Shown here: in pieces, positions 16,483-24,184 of the stretch
Position numbering within the stretch: position 1 is the first letter of the stretch
How the letters are laid out: the number at the start of each line of letters is the position of its first letter
DNA from: an uncultured Leifsonia sp.
Lineage (GTDB): Bacteria > Actinomycetota > Actinomycetes > Actinomycetales > Microbacteriaceae
Direction of reading: 5' to 3'
DNA length: 33,652 nucleotides
Assembly (NCBI RefSeq): GCF_945957465.1
Contig: NZ_CAMFLC010000037.1
Span: forward strand, 1-33,652
Program-made: the position numbers and the translations under genes
Notes under the pieces: generated by a model
Databases searched by the model: none
What the model saw: the letters and a program-made list of their open reading frames with translations, nothing else
What the model was told of the DNA's origin: nothing

Positions 16483-17058
16483 GTGAACGATCTCTCCCTG
16501 ATCCCCTCCTCGACCGCCCTTCTGCTCATGGACCTCCAGCCCGGGATCCTGGACCGCCTGCCCGACTCCGACGGTTTCCTCGCCGGCCTGGTGCGGGCGC
16601 GGGAGGCCGCCCGCGCCGCCGGCCTCACCATCGGTTACGTGCGCGTCGCCGTGACGGCGGAGGAAGCGGCGGGCATCCCGGCGACCTCCCGCTTCGCCGG
16701 AGCGGCCGAGCGCCTGAACGCCGCGAGCCCGCACACGCAGATCGACCCGCGGATCGCGCCCGCCGACGGCGAGATCGTCGTGCGCAAGAAGCGCGTCGGC
16801 GCGTTCGGCACGACCGACCTCCATGAGCAGCTCGCCGCCCGCGGCGTCGACACGCTCGTGCTCACCGGCGTCGCCACCAGCGGGGTCGTGCTCTCGACGG
16901 TGCGCGACGCCTCGGACCGCGACTACCGGCTGGTCGTGCTCGAGGACGGCTGCTGGGATGCCGATCCGGAGGTCCACAGAGTGCTCACCGAGAAGGTGTT
17001 CGCACGCGGCGGCGTGACCGTCACCAGCATCGACGCCTTCATCGAGTCGCTGGCGTAG
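16483..17058 (+). CDS. Isochorismatase-like cysteine hydrolase family protein without the catalytic cysteine
   Basis: A 191-residue protein of the isochorismatase/nicotinamidase fold. ALLLMDLQPGIL holds the catalytic-type D17, and VVRKKRVGAFGTTDL holds the lysine region. In the third motif, GVATSGVVLSTVRDA, V135 occupies the place of the nucleophilic Cys seen in nicotinamidases. Isochorismatase-type members also lack this Cys, so the protein may hydrolyse another bond or be a binding protein. Start at GTG 16483, set by the -10 box spacing. Its last 136 bases are overlapped by the antisense end of the Nudix gene. Confidence 0.85.
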   Translation: MNDLSLIPSSTALLLMDLQPGILDRLPDSDGFLAGLVRAREAARAAGLTIGYVRVAVTAEEAAGIPATSRFAGAAERLNAASPHTQIDPRIAPADGEIVVRKKRVGAFGTTDLHEQLAARGVDTLVLTGVATSGVVLSTVRDASDRDYRLVVLEDGCWDADPEVHRVLTEKVFARGGVTVTSIDAFIESLA

Positions 17059-17531
17059 CGGGCGGCGTCGGCCAGCCCCGGCGCGAGGTCGGCCGGCCCC
17101 TGCGGCGTGCCGAGTTCGTCGACCGGCAGCCAGTGCAGCTCCTGGGATTCGTCCTCGCCGGGCCGTCCGGCCGGATCGGAGGTCGCCACGAACCCGTACG
17201 CCAGATCCGTGTGGAAGTGGTCGTCGCCGATCGGGTGAACATCGACGCACAACGGCTGAGGGAGGATCGCGATGCCGGGCGCGCTCACGATCCGGTGCGT
17301 CGGCTGCAGGAGCAGCAACTGCTCGAGCTCGTACCCCGACTCCTCGCGGAGTTCGTGGGCGACTGCCGCCCACGGGTCCTCCGTGCGCTCGACGTGACCG
17401 CCCGGCTGCATCAGGAGCCCGAGCTTGCGGTGCCGGTGCACCAGGAGGTGCAGGCGCCCCTCCAGCTCGCGGAAGATCAGGGCGCTCGCGGTGAGGTCGT
17501 ACTCGCCCGGCCCGGCGTTGAGGTGCGGCAT
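16923..17531 (-). CDS. Nudix hydrolase
   Basis: A 202-residue protein with a Nudix box at about 44-66: GGHVERTEDPWAAVAHELREESGY, in which H replaces the usual Arg of REUxEE. These enzymes hydrolyse nucleoside diphosphates linked to another group, with Mg2+ held by the box glutamates. The domain appears complete by about residue 150 (ELHWLPVDELG, then LADAARYASDS). The remaining 45 or so residues are Ser/Thr/Pro-rich and are encoded antisense to the end of the isochorismatase-like gene, which suggests that an original stop codon near 17060 was lost and the frame now runs on to 16923. No clear ribosome site; CAGACT lies 6 bases upstream of the ATG. Confidence 0.85.
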   Translation of the reverse strand: MPHLNAGPGEYDLTASALIFRELEGRLHLLVHRHRKLGLLMQPGGHVERTEDPWAAVAHELREESGYELEQLLLLQPTHRIVSAPGIAILPQPLCVDVHPIGDDHFHTDLAYGFVATSDPAGRPGEDESQELHWLPVDELGTPQGPADLAPGLADAARYASDSMKASMLVTVTPPRANTFSVSTLWTSGSASQQPSSSTTSR

Positions 17532-17560
17532 GCCAGCAGTCTGCCACGCGCTCGGTCTGG

Positions 17561-17566
17561 CACTAT
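17561..17566 (+). promoter_or_regulatory. -10-like CACTAT of the TMEM175 gene, leaderless arrangement
   Basis: CACTAT ends 6 bases before the ATG at 17573. The same hexamer at the same distance precedes the gene at 31468. Confidence 0.4.
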
Positions 17567-17572
17567 GGGCGC

Positions 17573-18202
17573 ATGGCGGTGATGCGCACGCAGCGAGGGT
17601 TCGACCGGTTGGTCAACTTCTCCGACGCCGTGGTCGCGATCGCGATCACCCTGCTCATCCTCCCCCTCGTGGACGCCGGCCCGGAGGTCGTGAAGCACGG
17701 TATCGGCCCCTACTTCCAGGACAACTTCTGGCAGTTGCTCGCTTTCGCCATCTCATTCGCCGTCATCGCCCGGCTGTGGATGGTGCACCATCAGGTCTTC
17801 GACTGGATCGACGGCTACACCAACGGCCTGATGTGGCTCAACATCCTCTGGCTCGCCGCGATCGTGTTCATGCCGTTCACCGCCAACGTGCTCTCGGACA
17901 GCCCCAACGGCCAGCCCGACGTCTACGCCCTGTACATCGGCGACCTGCTGCTGGCGACCGTCACCATGCAATTCATGGAGGTGATCATCGTGCGCACGCC
18001 CGGGATGCTGCTGCCCGAGGCCGCCGACCGGTCCGATCTGCTGCGCGGCTGGACCTTCGTGATCCTGATGGCCCTGGCGCTCGTGCTCGCCGTGCTCTTT
18101 CCCGGCGGCGGCATGTTCTGGCTGCTGATCCTGTTCCTCTCGCAGCCGCTGCACATCCTGCTGAAGCGGCTGTCCCGCCGAGGGGCCTCCACCGGCACCT
18201 GA
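17573..18202 (+). CDS. TMEM175-family (DUF1211) potassium channel-like membrane protein
   Basis: A 209-residue protein with about six membrane segments. The first segment carries the family signature R-x-x-N-F-S-D (NFSDAVVAIAITLLIL, F16-S17-D18), which lines the pore of bacterial TMEM175 K+ channels. WMVHHQVFDWIDGY and LMWLNILWLAAIVFMPF follow as in the family. Bacterial members assemble as tetramers in the cell membrane. A second in-frame ATG lies three codons downstream, but the -10 box spacing supports 17573. A short GC hairpin follows the stop. Confidence 0.88.
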   Translation: MAVMRTQRGFDRLVNFSDAVVAIAITLLILPLVDAGPEVVKHGIGPYFQDNFWQLLAFAISFAVIARLWMVHHQVFDWIDGYTNGLMWLNILWLAAIVFMPFTANVLSDSPNGQPDVYALYIGDLLLATVTMQFMEVIIVRTPGMLLPEAADRSDLLRGWTFVILMALALVLAVLFPGGGMFWLLILFLSQPLHILLKRLSRRGASTGT

Positions 18203-18232
18203 GGTCGCGGCGCCTGTGAGTCCACCTGATCC

Positions 18233-18252
18233 GGCCGGGCCTTCCCCCGGCC
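18233..18252 (+). terminator. Possible terminator hairpin after the TMEM175 gene
   Basis: GGCCGGG (18233-18239) and CCCGGCC (18246-18252) form a 7-bp stem with a 6-base loop. No T-run follows, so a role as terminator is only possible. Confidence 0.35.
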
Positions 18253-18264
18253 CGCACCGAGGGT

Positions 18265-18270
18265 TATCGT
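18265..18270 (+). promoter_or_regulatory. -10 box TATCGT of the small membrane-protein gene, leaderless arrangement
   Basis: TATCGT ends 6 bases before the ATG at 18277; the same hexamer and spacing occur before 18839. Confidence 0.5.
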
Positions 18271-18276
18271 CGCGGC

Positions 18277-18465
18277 ATGCGACCCAAGACATTCTTCGTG
18301 CTCCTGATCATCGCCGCCGCCTACGTCCTGGGTGCGCGCGCCGGCCGGGAGCGCTACGACCAGATCGTCGACTCGATGACCGCCTTCTGGAACAGCCCCG
18401 ATGTCAAGAAGGCGCGCAAGAGCGCCAAGAAGCAGGCCGTGAAGGCCCGCAAGAAGTACTCCTGA
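18277..18465 (+). CDS. Small single-span membrane protein with basic tail
   Basis: A 62-residue protein: MRPKTFFVLLIIAAAYVLGA is one membrane segment (about 5-20), followed by GRERYDQIVDSMTAFWNSP and a very basic C-terminal tail (VKKARKSAKKQAVKARKKYS) likely to be helical and in the cytoplasm. Similar short proteins are widespread in actinobacteria and some are annotated as YtxH-like, but I know no function. Start supported by the leaderless -10 box. It converges with the small repeat-protein gene. Confidence 0.75.
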   Translation: MRPKTFFVLLIIAAAYVLGARAGRERYDQIVDSMTAFWNSPDVKKARKSAKKQAVKARKKYS

Positions 18466-18499
18466 CCGCGGTGGCGGCCTCGCCGACCGCGGTGGCGGC
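18464..18499. repeat. Direct repeat of GACCGCGGTGGCGGC
   Basis: Exact 15-base copies at 18464-18478 and 18485-18499. The first overlaps the stop codon of the small membrane-protein gene, and the second touches that of the convergent gene. The region is the whole intergenic space. Confidence 0.8.
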
Positions 18500-18727
18500 T
18501 CAGGGCTCCCGGTAGTCGCCCTCGGTGTACTCGCCCTCGGGCGCGTCGGCCGGTTCGTCCGTGTCGGTATAGCTTCCCTCGACGGCGGGATCCGGGCCGG
18601 GGTCGCCCTCGGTCTCCGTGTACTGACCGTGGACGGTGCGCTCGTGCGGGCCTTGGTCGTCGGACTCCGTGTAGCTGCCCTCGAGGTTCTCGCGGGCGTC
18701 GCCTGCCGGCTCTTCTGGGTTGCTCAT
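18500..18727 (-). CDS. Small acidic protein with four GxYTE-type repeats
   Basis: A 75-residue, strongly acidic protein with no Cys and few hydrophobic residues, so probably disordered. It contains GSYTESD, GQYTETE, GSYTDTD and GEYTEGD at intervals of about 15-16 residues, ending GDYREP. The regular G-x-Y-T-[ED] spacing points to repeated short binding or modification sites, perhaps on Thr or Tyr. I do not recognise a family function. The start is the ATG at 18727, behind TACGCT at 7 bases, a leaderless -10; a much longer open frame on this strand is only a shadow of the 941-residue gene. Confidence 0.7.
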   Translation of the reverse strand: MSNPEEPAGDARENLEGSYTESDDQGPHERTVHGQYTETEGDPGPDPAVEGSYTDTDEPADAPEGEYTEGDYREP

Positions 18728-18734
18728 AGCGGTG

Positions 18735-18740
18735 AGCGTA
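18735..18740 (-). promoter_or_regulatory. -10 box TACGCT of the repeat-protein gene, leaderless arrangement
   Basis: On the minus strand TACGCT is followed by 7 bases and the ATG at 18727. Confidence 0.4.
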
Positions 18741-18826
18741 CGCTGTCCTCGCCTCCTCGACCAGAGGTCCGTGCAGTTCAGGAGGTCGTGTCGACGTCCC
18801 CGTAGCCACCACCCGCCGGCCGCCGC

Positions 18827-18832
18827 TATCGT
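18827..18832 (+). promoter_or_regulatory. -10 box TATCGT of the 941-residue protein gene, leaderless arrangement
   Basis: TATCGT ends 6 bases before the ATG at 18839. Confidence 0.5.
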
Positions 18833-18838
18833 TCGGCC

Positions 18839-21664
18839 ATGGCGCGGTCGCCTTCCGTCTTCGCGAAGCGCGGTCCGGCGGTCCTGGAGCTCAGGATCCA
18901 CGGGATCAAGAACACGCCGCCGGGGGAGATGCTCGGCGTCGCGCCTGGCGACGTGCGCGCCGATCAGGCCGACGAGAACGGCGGCTTCTACGTGCCGACC
19001 GTCGACCCCGTCGACCCGGAGGACCCGGCGACCCCGCCGACCGTGATCCGTCGCGAGGCCTACTCGTGGGGGATGCTCGCACGCTATGGCGGCGGCGCCC
19101 TCGTGGCGGTCGGGCAGTTCTTCGTGCAGCTCGCCTGGCTGCTCATCCTGCCGTTCGGGCTGTGCAACACCGCCTACTGGACCCGACCGATCCCCGACCA
19201 GGCGCGCACCGGGGAGTGGCGTGCCGGGAGGGGCGCGGCTTCGTTGCGCGTGTTCGCGCTCGGCCTCACTCTGCTCTACGTGTGCGCGCTGGCCTCCGTG
19301 AGCCTCGACCTGATCGGCACGCAGTGCCTCGCGAGGCCGGCGCTGTGCCCGGCTCTCCCCGGTTGGGTGACCGGCTTCTTCGAAGCGCCGGGGCTCGACC
19401 ACCGCGGGATCCGGGTCGCCGTGCTCTCGCTGGTCCCGATCGCGGGCGTGCTGTTGCTGTTCTTCGTCTCGCACCAGGCGCGCACCCGCTACGAGGCCGG
19501 CATCTTCGGGACCGTTGCGAAGATCCGCACGGCGAGCGACGTGAGCGGTGTCGCGGCCGGTCAGCCCGCCGCGCCCCGCCGGCCGCTCGCCACCGACGGC
19601 TTCTGGGGGATCACTCGGGTCAGGCTCCCGAGTGAGCTGCTCCATGTGGCCGCCGCCTTCTTCCTGGTCTCGCTGCTGATCGGCTGGGACGGCGTCTTCG
19701 GCTCGTGCGCGCCCGCCGGCCTGGATCTTCCGGCCGCCTGCTTCGATCCCGTCACCACGCCGCTGCTCGCCAGGTGGTGGCTGACCGCCGCTGCGGCGCT
19801 CGCCGCGGTCGGGCTCGTCGCCGTGGTGGCGCTCGTCGTGCGGCAGTCCGACACCACTGTCGCGGGCCGTGCCGAGCGTGCGATGGCGGGCGCCGGAGCG
19901 ACCGAGCGCGACGAGCGCCGGCACGCGCTCATCCGGGCGAAGCTGCGCCGGCGCGACGGCGTGGCCGGTTGGATGCTGGTCGTGGCGGCGACGGTGTACG
20001 TCGTGGTTGCGGTTTCGGTCGCCGTGCCGGATGCGGCGGTCGACCGCCACGCGCCGTCGTTCCTCGGACTGGTGATCGCACCTTCGATCATCCTCGGCGT
20101 GCTGCTCGCGATCGCGCTCTCCGCGCTCGGCTGGCGGCGCGGGGTGCCGCGCTGGCTGTCCATCGGCGTCGTGGTCGTCGGCGGCGTCGCGCTGCTGGTC
20201 GCCGTCGTGTCGACGCCCCGCGATCTCCACCTGGCGCCGCCGACCGCAGCGGCGTACGGGATCGCCGCGCTGTGTGCCGCGCTGCTGACGGCGCTCGTGG
20301 TCTTCTGGCCGATGGGACGGCACCGCGGTTTCGCGTACCAGGGTTGGCGCGGCACCGGACCGGGCGTGATCATGCTGCTGTCGCTGGGTGCGGCGATGCT
20401 GCTGTCGACGCTGCTCGTCCTGGGCTCCCAGTGCGCGTTGGCCTCGACGGGATCGGCGCCCGTCTGCCCGCTGAGTCCTGGCGGCCTCACGACACCGGTC
20501 GCGTACCGCAACTTCGGCGGCATGGTGCCGGTGCTCGCGGTGCTCCTGGCGGTGTTCGTGCTGGTGGTGGCGTTGCTGCGGATGCGCACGACGCCGCGCC
20601 TGACCACGCCGGAGACCATCGGCGGCCGTGCGCTCCGCGAACCGCTGCGCGCCTATCGTGACGGCAGGGTGCCGCTGGTGAAGTCGGCGGGCAAGCTCGA
20701 CTTCCGGATGCTGCGGGCCCGCCGTTCGGCTGCGCTGTTCCACCGCGGCGAGCCGGTGCTCGGGGTGTTGGCGGGGCTTCTCGCACTCGGCGTGGTCGTC
20801 GCGATCGCCCTGCCGCAGCCGCTGCGGCCGGCGTTGCTCGACCTTGCGCTGCCCGCCCTGGGGCTGATCGCCGTCGCCGCCGTGGTCACCATCGCCGAGA
20901 ACGCCCTGACCACGAAGGAGCGCCCGATCGGCGTGATGTGGGACCTGATGTGCTTCCTGCCGCGTGCCGGTCACCCGTTCGGCCCGCCATGCTACGCCGA
21001 GCGCGTCATCCCGGAGCTGCGCGACCGCATCGTCGCCTGGCTGGAGGCCGACCTGGCGGCGGGCGGAGTGGAGGACCGCCGCACGGCGGAGCAGCGCGCC
21101 CGCGACGAGCTGAGAGCGCTGACCACCCGGCAGCGCCGCAAGGTCATCCTCAGCGCGCACAGTCTCGGCGCGGTGCTCGCCGTCTCGGCGATCTTCACCC
21201 TCGGCGCCGACACGTCCGGCGGTCTCAAGAACCTGGGACTCCTCACGTACGGAACGCAGCTGCGCGCGTACTTCGGTCGGTTCTTCCCCGAGCTGTTCGG
21301 CCCGGAGGCGCTGGGCACGCTGCCCAGCCGCGGACCGTCGCTCTGGAAAGCGGATCCCTGGTTGCGGCAGGTGATCGAGGATCACGGAACCGACGGCTCC
21401 GGAGGCCGCGACATCGACCTCCGCGACAAGCCGACCCTGCGTGAGCTGCTCACGCAGCCCGACGGCCGGGTGGCCTGGGTCAACCTGTGGCGCCGCACCG
21501 ACTATCTCGGGTTCCCCGACGCATCGTTCAAGGACAACGAGATCGATCGCGGAGCCGACGAGTTCGGCCCGCCGCTCTACCTCGTCAAGGTCGCCACCCA
21601 TCCCGGTTACCAGGCGTCGTCCCAGTACATGGGCGCCCTCCGGGACCTGATGCGGCGGGTGTGA
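18839..21664 (+). CDS. Large membrane protein with a split alpha/beta-hydrolase (lipase-like) triad
   Basis: A 941-residue protein. The N-terminal VLELRIHGIKNTPPGEM resembles the first strand and oxyanion HG loop of alpha/beta hydrolases. About ten membrane segments follow between residues 80 and 700 (for example ALVAVGQFFVQLAWLLILP, VAVLSLVPIAGVLLLFFV, IGVVVVGGVALLVAVV). The C-terminal soluble part has KVILSAHSLGAVLAVSAI with nucleophile S775, WRRTDYLGF with D888, and THPGYQASSQY with H921, which together fit a Ser-Asp-His triad. I infer a hydrolase whose core is interrupted by a membrane domain, perhaps acting on a lipid or polyprenyl substrate. No known family name can be given with confidence. 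Single gene behind a leaderless -10 box; the GH3 gene follows on the same strand. Confidence 0.8.
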   Translation: MARSPSVFAKRGPAVLELRIHGIKNTPPGEMLGVAPGDVRADQADENGGFYVPTVDPVDPEDPATPPTVIRREAYSWGMLARYGGGALVAVGQFFVQLAWLLILPFGLCNTAYWTRPIPDQARTGEWRAGRGAASLRVFALGLTLLYVCALASVSLDLIGTQCLARPALCPALPGWVTGFFEAPGLDHRGIRVAVLSLVPIAGVLLLFFVSHQARTRYEAGIFGTVAKIRTASDVSGVAAGQPAAPRRPLATDGFWGITRVRLPSELLHVAAAFFLVSLLIGWDGVFGSCAPAGLDLPAACFDPVTTPLLARWWLTAAAALAAVGLVAVVALVVRQSDTTVAGRAERAMAGAGATERDERRHALIRAKLRRRDGVAGWMLVVAATVYVVVAVSVAVPDAAVDRHAPSFLGLVIAPSIILGVLLAIALSALGWRRGVPRWLSIGVVVVGGVALLVAVVSTPRDLHLAPPTAAAYGIAALCAALLTALVVFWPMGRHRGFAYQGWRGTGPGVIMLLSLGAAMLLSTLLVLGSQCALASTGSAPVCPLSPGGLTTPVAYRNFGGMVPVLAVLLAVFVLVVALLRMRTTPRLTTPETIGGRALREPLRAYRDGRVPLVKSAGKLDFRMLRARRSAALFHRGEPVLGVLAGLLALGVVVAIALPQPLRPALLDLALPALGLIAVAAVVTIAENALTTKERPIGVMWDLMCFLPRAGHPFGPPCYAERVIPELRDRIVAWLEADLAAGGVEDRRTAEQRARDELRALTTRQRRKVILSAHSLGAVLAVSAIFTLGADTSGGLKNLGLLTYGTQLRAYFGRFFPELFGPEALGTLPSRGPSLWKADPWLRQVIEDHGTDGSGGRDIDLRDKPTLRELLTQPDGRVAWVNLWRRTDYLGFPDASFKDNEIDRGADEFGPPLYLVKVATHPGYQASSQYMGALRDLMRRV

Positions 21665-21682
21665 GCGCCGCTTCCGCCGTAG

Positions 21683-21735
21683 ATTCGTCACGAATGCGAC
21701 TTTTCGTGCCACGAATCGCGATATTCGTCACGAAT
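21683..21735. promoter_or_regulatory. Cluster of ATTCGTCACGAAT palindromes before the GH3 gene
   Basis: ATTCGTCACGAAT at 21683-21695 and again at 21723-21735, with an imperfect palindrome TTCGTGCCACGAA (21703-21715) between. The part ATTCGTCACGAATGCGACTT matches the cluster at 8981-9035 apart from one base. It ends 75 bases before the GH3 ATG, close to the 67 bases seen for GH10. Confidence 0.7.
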
Positions 21736-21800
21736 GTCTGTGGCGCGGCATATCAAAAACCGACTGGTGTAAGGTATTGCCCGACCCGCGACCGTCATCG

Positions 21801-21806
21801 AAGGAG
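21801..21806 (+). promoter_or_regulatory. Ribosome binding site AAGGAG of the GH3 gene
   Basis: AAGGAG stands 4 bases before the ATG at 21811 and fixes the start; the long frame upstream to 21487 only shadows the previous gene. Confidence 0.8.
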
Positions 21807-21810
21807 AATC

Positions 21811-24069
21811 ATGGTCGACCGCCTCACCCGTGCATCCGAATTGACCCTCGAAGAGAAGGCGTCGCTCACGAGCGGTCGCAGCTTCTGGTCGACCGAAGCG
21901 GTCGACCGCGCCGGCATCCCGTCGATCTACCTCACCGACGGCCCGCACGGCGTGCGCAAGCAGGCGCAGGGAGGCGACCACCTCGGCATCGGCGACAGCG
22001 TGCCGGCGACGTGCTTCCCGCCGGCCGTCGCCCTCGGCTCGTCGTGGGATGCCGAGCTGCTCGAGCGCGTCGGCAGGGCGCTCGGCGAGGAGGCCAAGGC
22101 CGAAGGGGTCGGCGTGCTGCTCGGTCCTGGCATCAACATCAAGCGCTCACCGCTCTGCGGACGCAACTTCGAGTACCTGTCCGAAGATCCGATCGTCTCC
22201 GGACGGCTCGGCGCGGCACTGGTGCGCGGCCTCCAGTCGCAGGGCGTCGGCGCTTCGCTCAAGCACTTCGCCGCGAACAACCAGGAGACCGACCGGCTGC
22301 GGGTCAGCGCCGACGTCGACGAACGCCCGCTGCGCGAGATCTACCTGCGCGGCTTCCAGCACATCGTCGAGCAGACCCAGCCGTGGACCGTCATGTGCTC
22401 CTACAACCGCATCAACGGCGTCTACGCCAGCGAGGACCCGTGGCTCCTCACGAGCGTGCTGCGTGAGGAGTGGGGTTTCGAGGGCCTCGTCGTCTCGGAC
22501 TGGGGTGCCGTGAACGACCGCGTGAGTGCCCTCGTCGCGGGCCTCGACCTCGAGATGCCGTCGAGCGGCGGCGTGACCGACGCGCGGCTGGTCGCCGCGG
22601 TGCGCGACGGCTCGCTCTCCGAGTCGGTGCTCGACACCGCCGCCGACCGCGTCATCGAGCTGGTCGAGAAGGCGCTCGCCGGCGCCGACGCCGATGCGAC
22701 CTACGACGCGGAGGCCCACCACGCCCTCGCCCGGGAGGTCGCGGGCCGAAGCGTCGTCCTGCTCAAGAACGACGGCGTGCTGCCGCTGTCCACCGCCGCC
22801 GGCCGCACGATCGCCGTGATCGGCGAGTTCGCCCGCACGCCGCGCTACCAGGGTGCGGGCTCCTCCCAAATCGTGCCGACCCGACTCGACAACGCCCTCG
22901 ACGAGCTCGTCGCGCTCGCCGGCGACGCGACGGTGACCTTCGCACCCGGCTACGCGGTCGGTGGCGCCGAGGCGGTCGACGAGGTCGCCCTGACCGCCGA
23001 GGCGGTCGCTGCAGCTGCAGCGGCCGACGACGCCGTGGTGTTCCTCGGCCTCCCGAGCGAGGACGAGTCCGAAGGCTTCGATCGCGAGCACCTCGAGCTG
23101 CCCGCCGCGCAGACCGCGCTGTTGGAGGCCGTCATCGCTGCCAACCCGCGCGTGACCGTCGTTCTCTCCAACGGCGGCGTCGTCCGCGTCTCCGGCTGGG
23201 CGGACCGCGTGCCGGCCATCGTGGAGGGCTGGCTGCTCGGTCAGGCGGGCGGCGGCGCGATCGCCGACGTGCTGTTCGGCGTCGTCAACCCGTCCGGCCG
23301 GCTCGCCGAGAGCATCCCGGTACGGCTGGAGGACACCGCGTCGTATCTCAACTTCCCTGGCGAGAAGGGTCATGTGCGCTACGGCGAGGGCCTGTTCGTC
23401 GGGTACCGCGATTTCGATGCCCGCGGTCTGGATGTCAGCTTCCCGTTCGGTCACGGCCTCTCGTACACCACCTTCGCGTTCGGTGCGCCGGTGGCGACCG
23501 CGAACGCCGACGGCGCGCTCCGCGTGTCCGTGGACGTCACCAACACGGGCGCGCGCGACGGCCGGGAGGTCGTGCAGGTCTATGTGTCGGTCCCGGGCTC
23601 GCGGGTGCAGCGGCCGGTGCGCGAGCTGAAGGGGTTCGCGAACGTGGCCGTGGCGGCGGGAGCGACCGAGACGGTGGTGGTCGAGGTCCCCGCGGCCGAC
23701 CTCGCCTACTTCGACACCGAGCTCGGCGGCTGGGTCGTGGAGGGCGGAGACTACGTCGTCGAGGTCGGAGCGTCGTCCCGCGATCTGCGCGGATCGGCCA
23801 CGGTCGCCCTCGCGGGCGACGGCCGCCGAGCGCCACTGACGGTCGACTCGACGCTCGGCGAGTGGCTCGAGCACCCGGTCGGCGGCCCGATCCTGATGGC
23901 GGCGCTCGCGCAGGGCGCGGAGACCCAGGGCATGGGTGCCATGCTGGCCGACCCGGGGCTGCGCCGGATGGCCGAGTCGATCCCGTTGATCCGCGCGGCA
24001 TCGTTCCCCGGGAGCCCGGTCACGCGGGAGCAGCTCGACCAGCTCGTGGCCGCCGCGGCCGGCGCCTGA
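21811..24069 (+). CDS. Beta-glycosidase, glycoside hydrolase family 3
   Basis: A 752-residue GH3 enzyme cleaving terminal beta-glucose or beta-xylose. The first domain has TDGPHGVRKQ, GPGINIKRSPLCGRNFEYLSEDP split over residues 110-130, LKHFAANNQE, and the nucleophile D230 in VVSDWGAV. The second domain begins with SVVLLKNDGVLPL and contains ESEGFDREHLELP, whose E421 or a neighbour is a candidate acid/base. A fibronectin-III-like domain (REVVQVYVSVPGSRVQRPV, about 585-660) is followed by an extra helical tail of about 90 residues. There is no signal peptide, so it finishes imported oligosaccharides. A hairpin at 24141 follows. Confidence 0.93.
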   Translation: MVDRLTRASELTLEEKASLTSGRSFWSTEAVDRAGIPSIYLTDGPHGVRKQAQGGDHLGIGDSVPATCFPPAVALGSSWDAELLERVGRALGEEAKAEGVGVLLGPGINIKRSPLCGRNFEYLSEDPIVSGRLGAALVRGLQSQGVGASLKHFAANNQETDRLRVSADVDERPLREIYLRGFQHIVEQTQPWTVMCSYNRINGVYASEDPWLLTSVLREEWGFEGLVVSDWGAVNDRVSALVAGLDLEMPSSGGVTDARLVAAVRDGSLSESVLDTAADRVIELVEKALAGADADATYDAEAHHALAREVAGRSVVLLKNDGVLPLSTAAGRTIAVIGEFARTPRYQGAGSSQIVPTRLDNALDELVALAGDATVTFAPGYAVGGAEAVDEVALTAEAVAAAAAADDAVVFLGLPSEDESEGFDREHLELPAAQTALLEAVIAANPRVTVVLSNGGVVRVSGWADRVPAIVEGWLLGQAGGGAIADVLFGVVNPSGRLAESIPVRLEDTASYLNFPGEKGHVRYGEGLFVGYRDFDARGLDVSFPFGHGLSYTTFAFGAPVATANADGALRVSVDVTNTGARDGREVVQVYVSVPGSRVQRPVRELKGFANVAVAAGATETVVVEVPAADLAYFDTELGGWVVEGGDYVVEVGASSRDLRGSATVALAGDGRRAPLTVDSTLGEWLEHPVGGPILMAALAQGAETQGMGAMLADPGLRRMAESIPLIRAASFPGSPVTREQLDQLVAAAAGA

Positions 24070-24096
24070 CGGCCGGCGCCTGACGGCCGACGCCTG
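24057..24096. repeat. Tandem 14-base repeat over the GH3 stop codon
   Basis: GGCCGGCGCCTGAC at 24057-24070 and 24071-24084, then a partial third unit with one change to 24096. The GH3 TGA lies in the first unit, so each unit contains a potential stop. Confidence 0.8.
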
Positions 24097-24140
24097 GGCG
24101 ATAGCTGACGCACGAACGGTACGCCCGTTCGCGACGCGAT

Positions 24141-24168
24141 GAACCCCCTTGCGAGTGCAGGGGGGTTC
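24141..24168 (+). terminator. Hairpin after the GH3 gene
   Basis: GAACCCCCT (24141-24149) pairs with AGGGGGGTTC (24159-24168) around a 9-base loop. It is placed to end GH3 transcription, but also just before the next start at 24185. Confidence 0.6.
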
Positions 24169-24184
24169 GGCGTTCGGTGGCGGC

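Noticed and set aside
18500-21712. A 1070-residue open frame opposite the large membrane protein
   Set aside because: Low-complexity Arg/Gln/His composition typical of antisense frames in GC-rich DNA; only the last 75 residues from 18727 look real.
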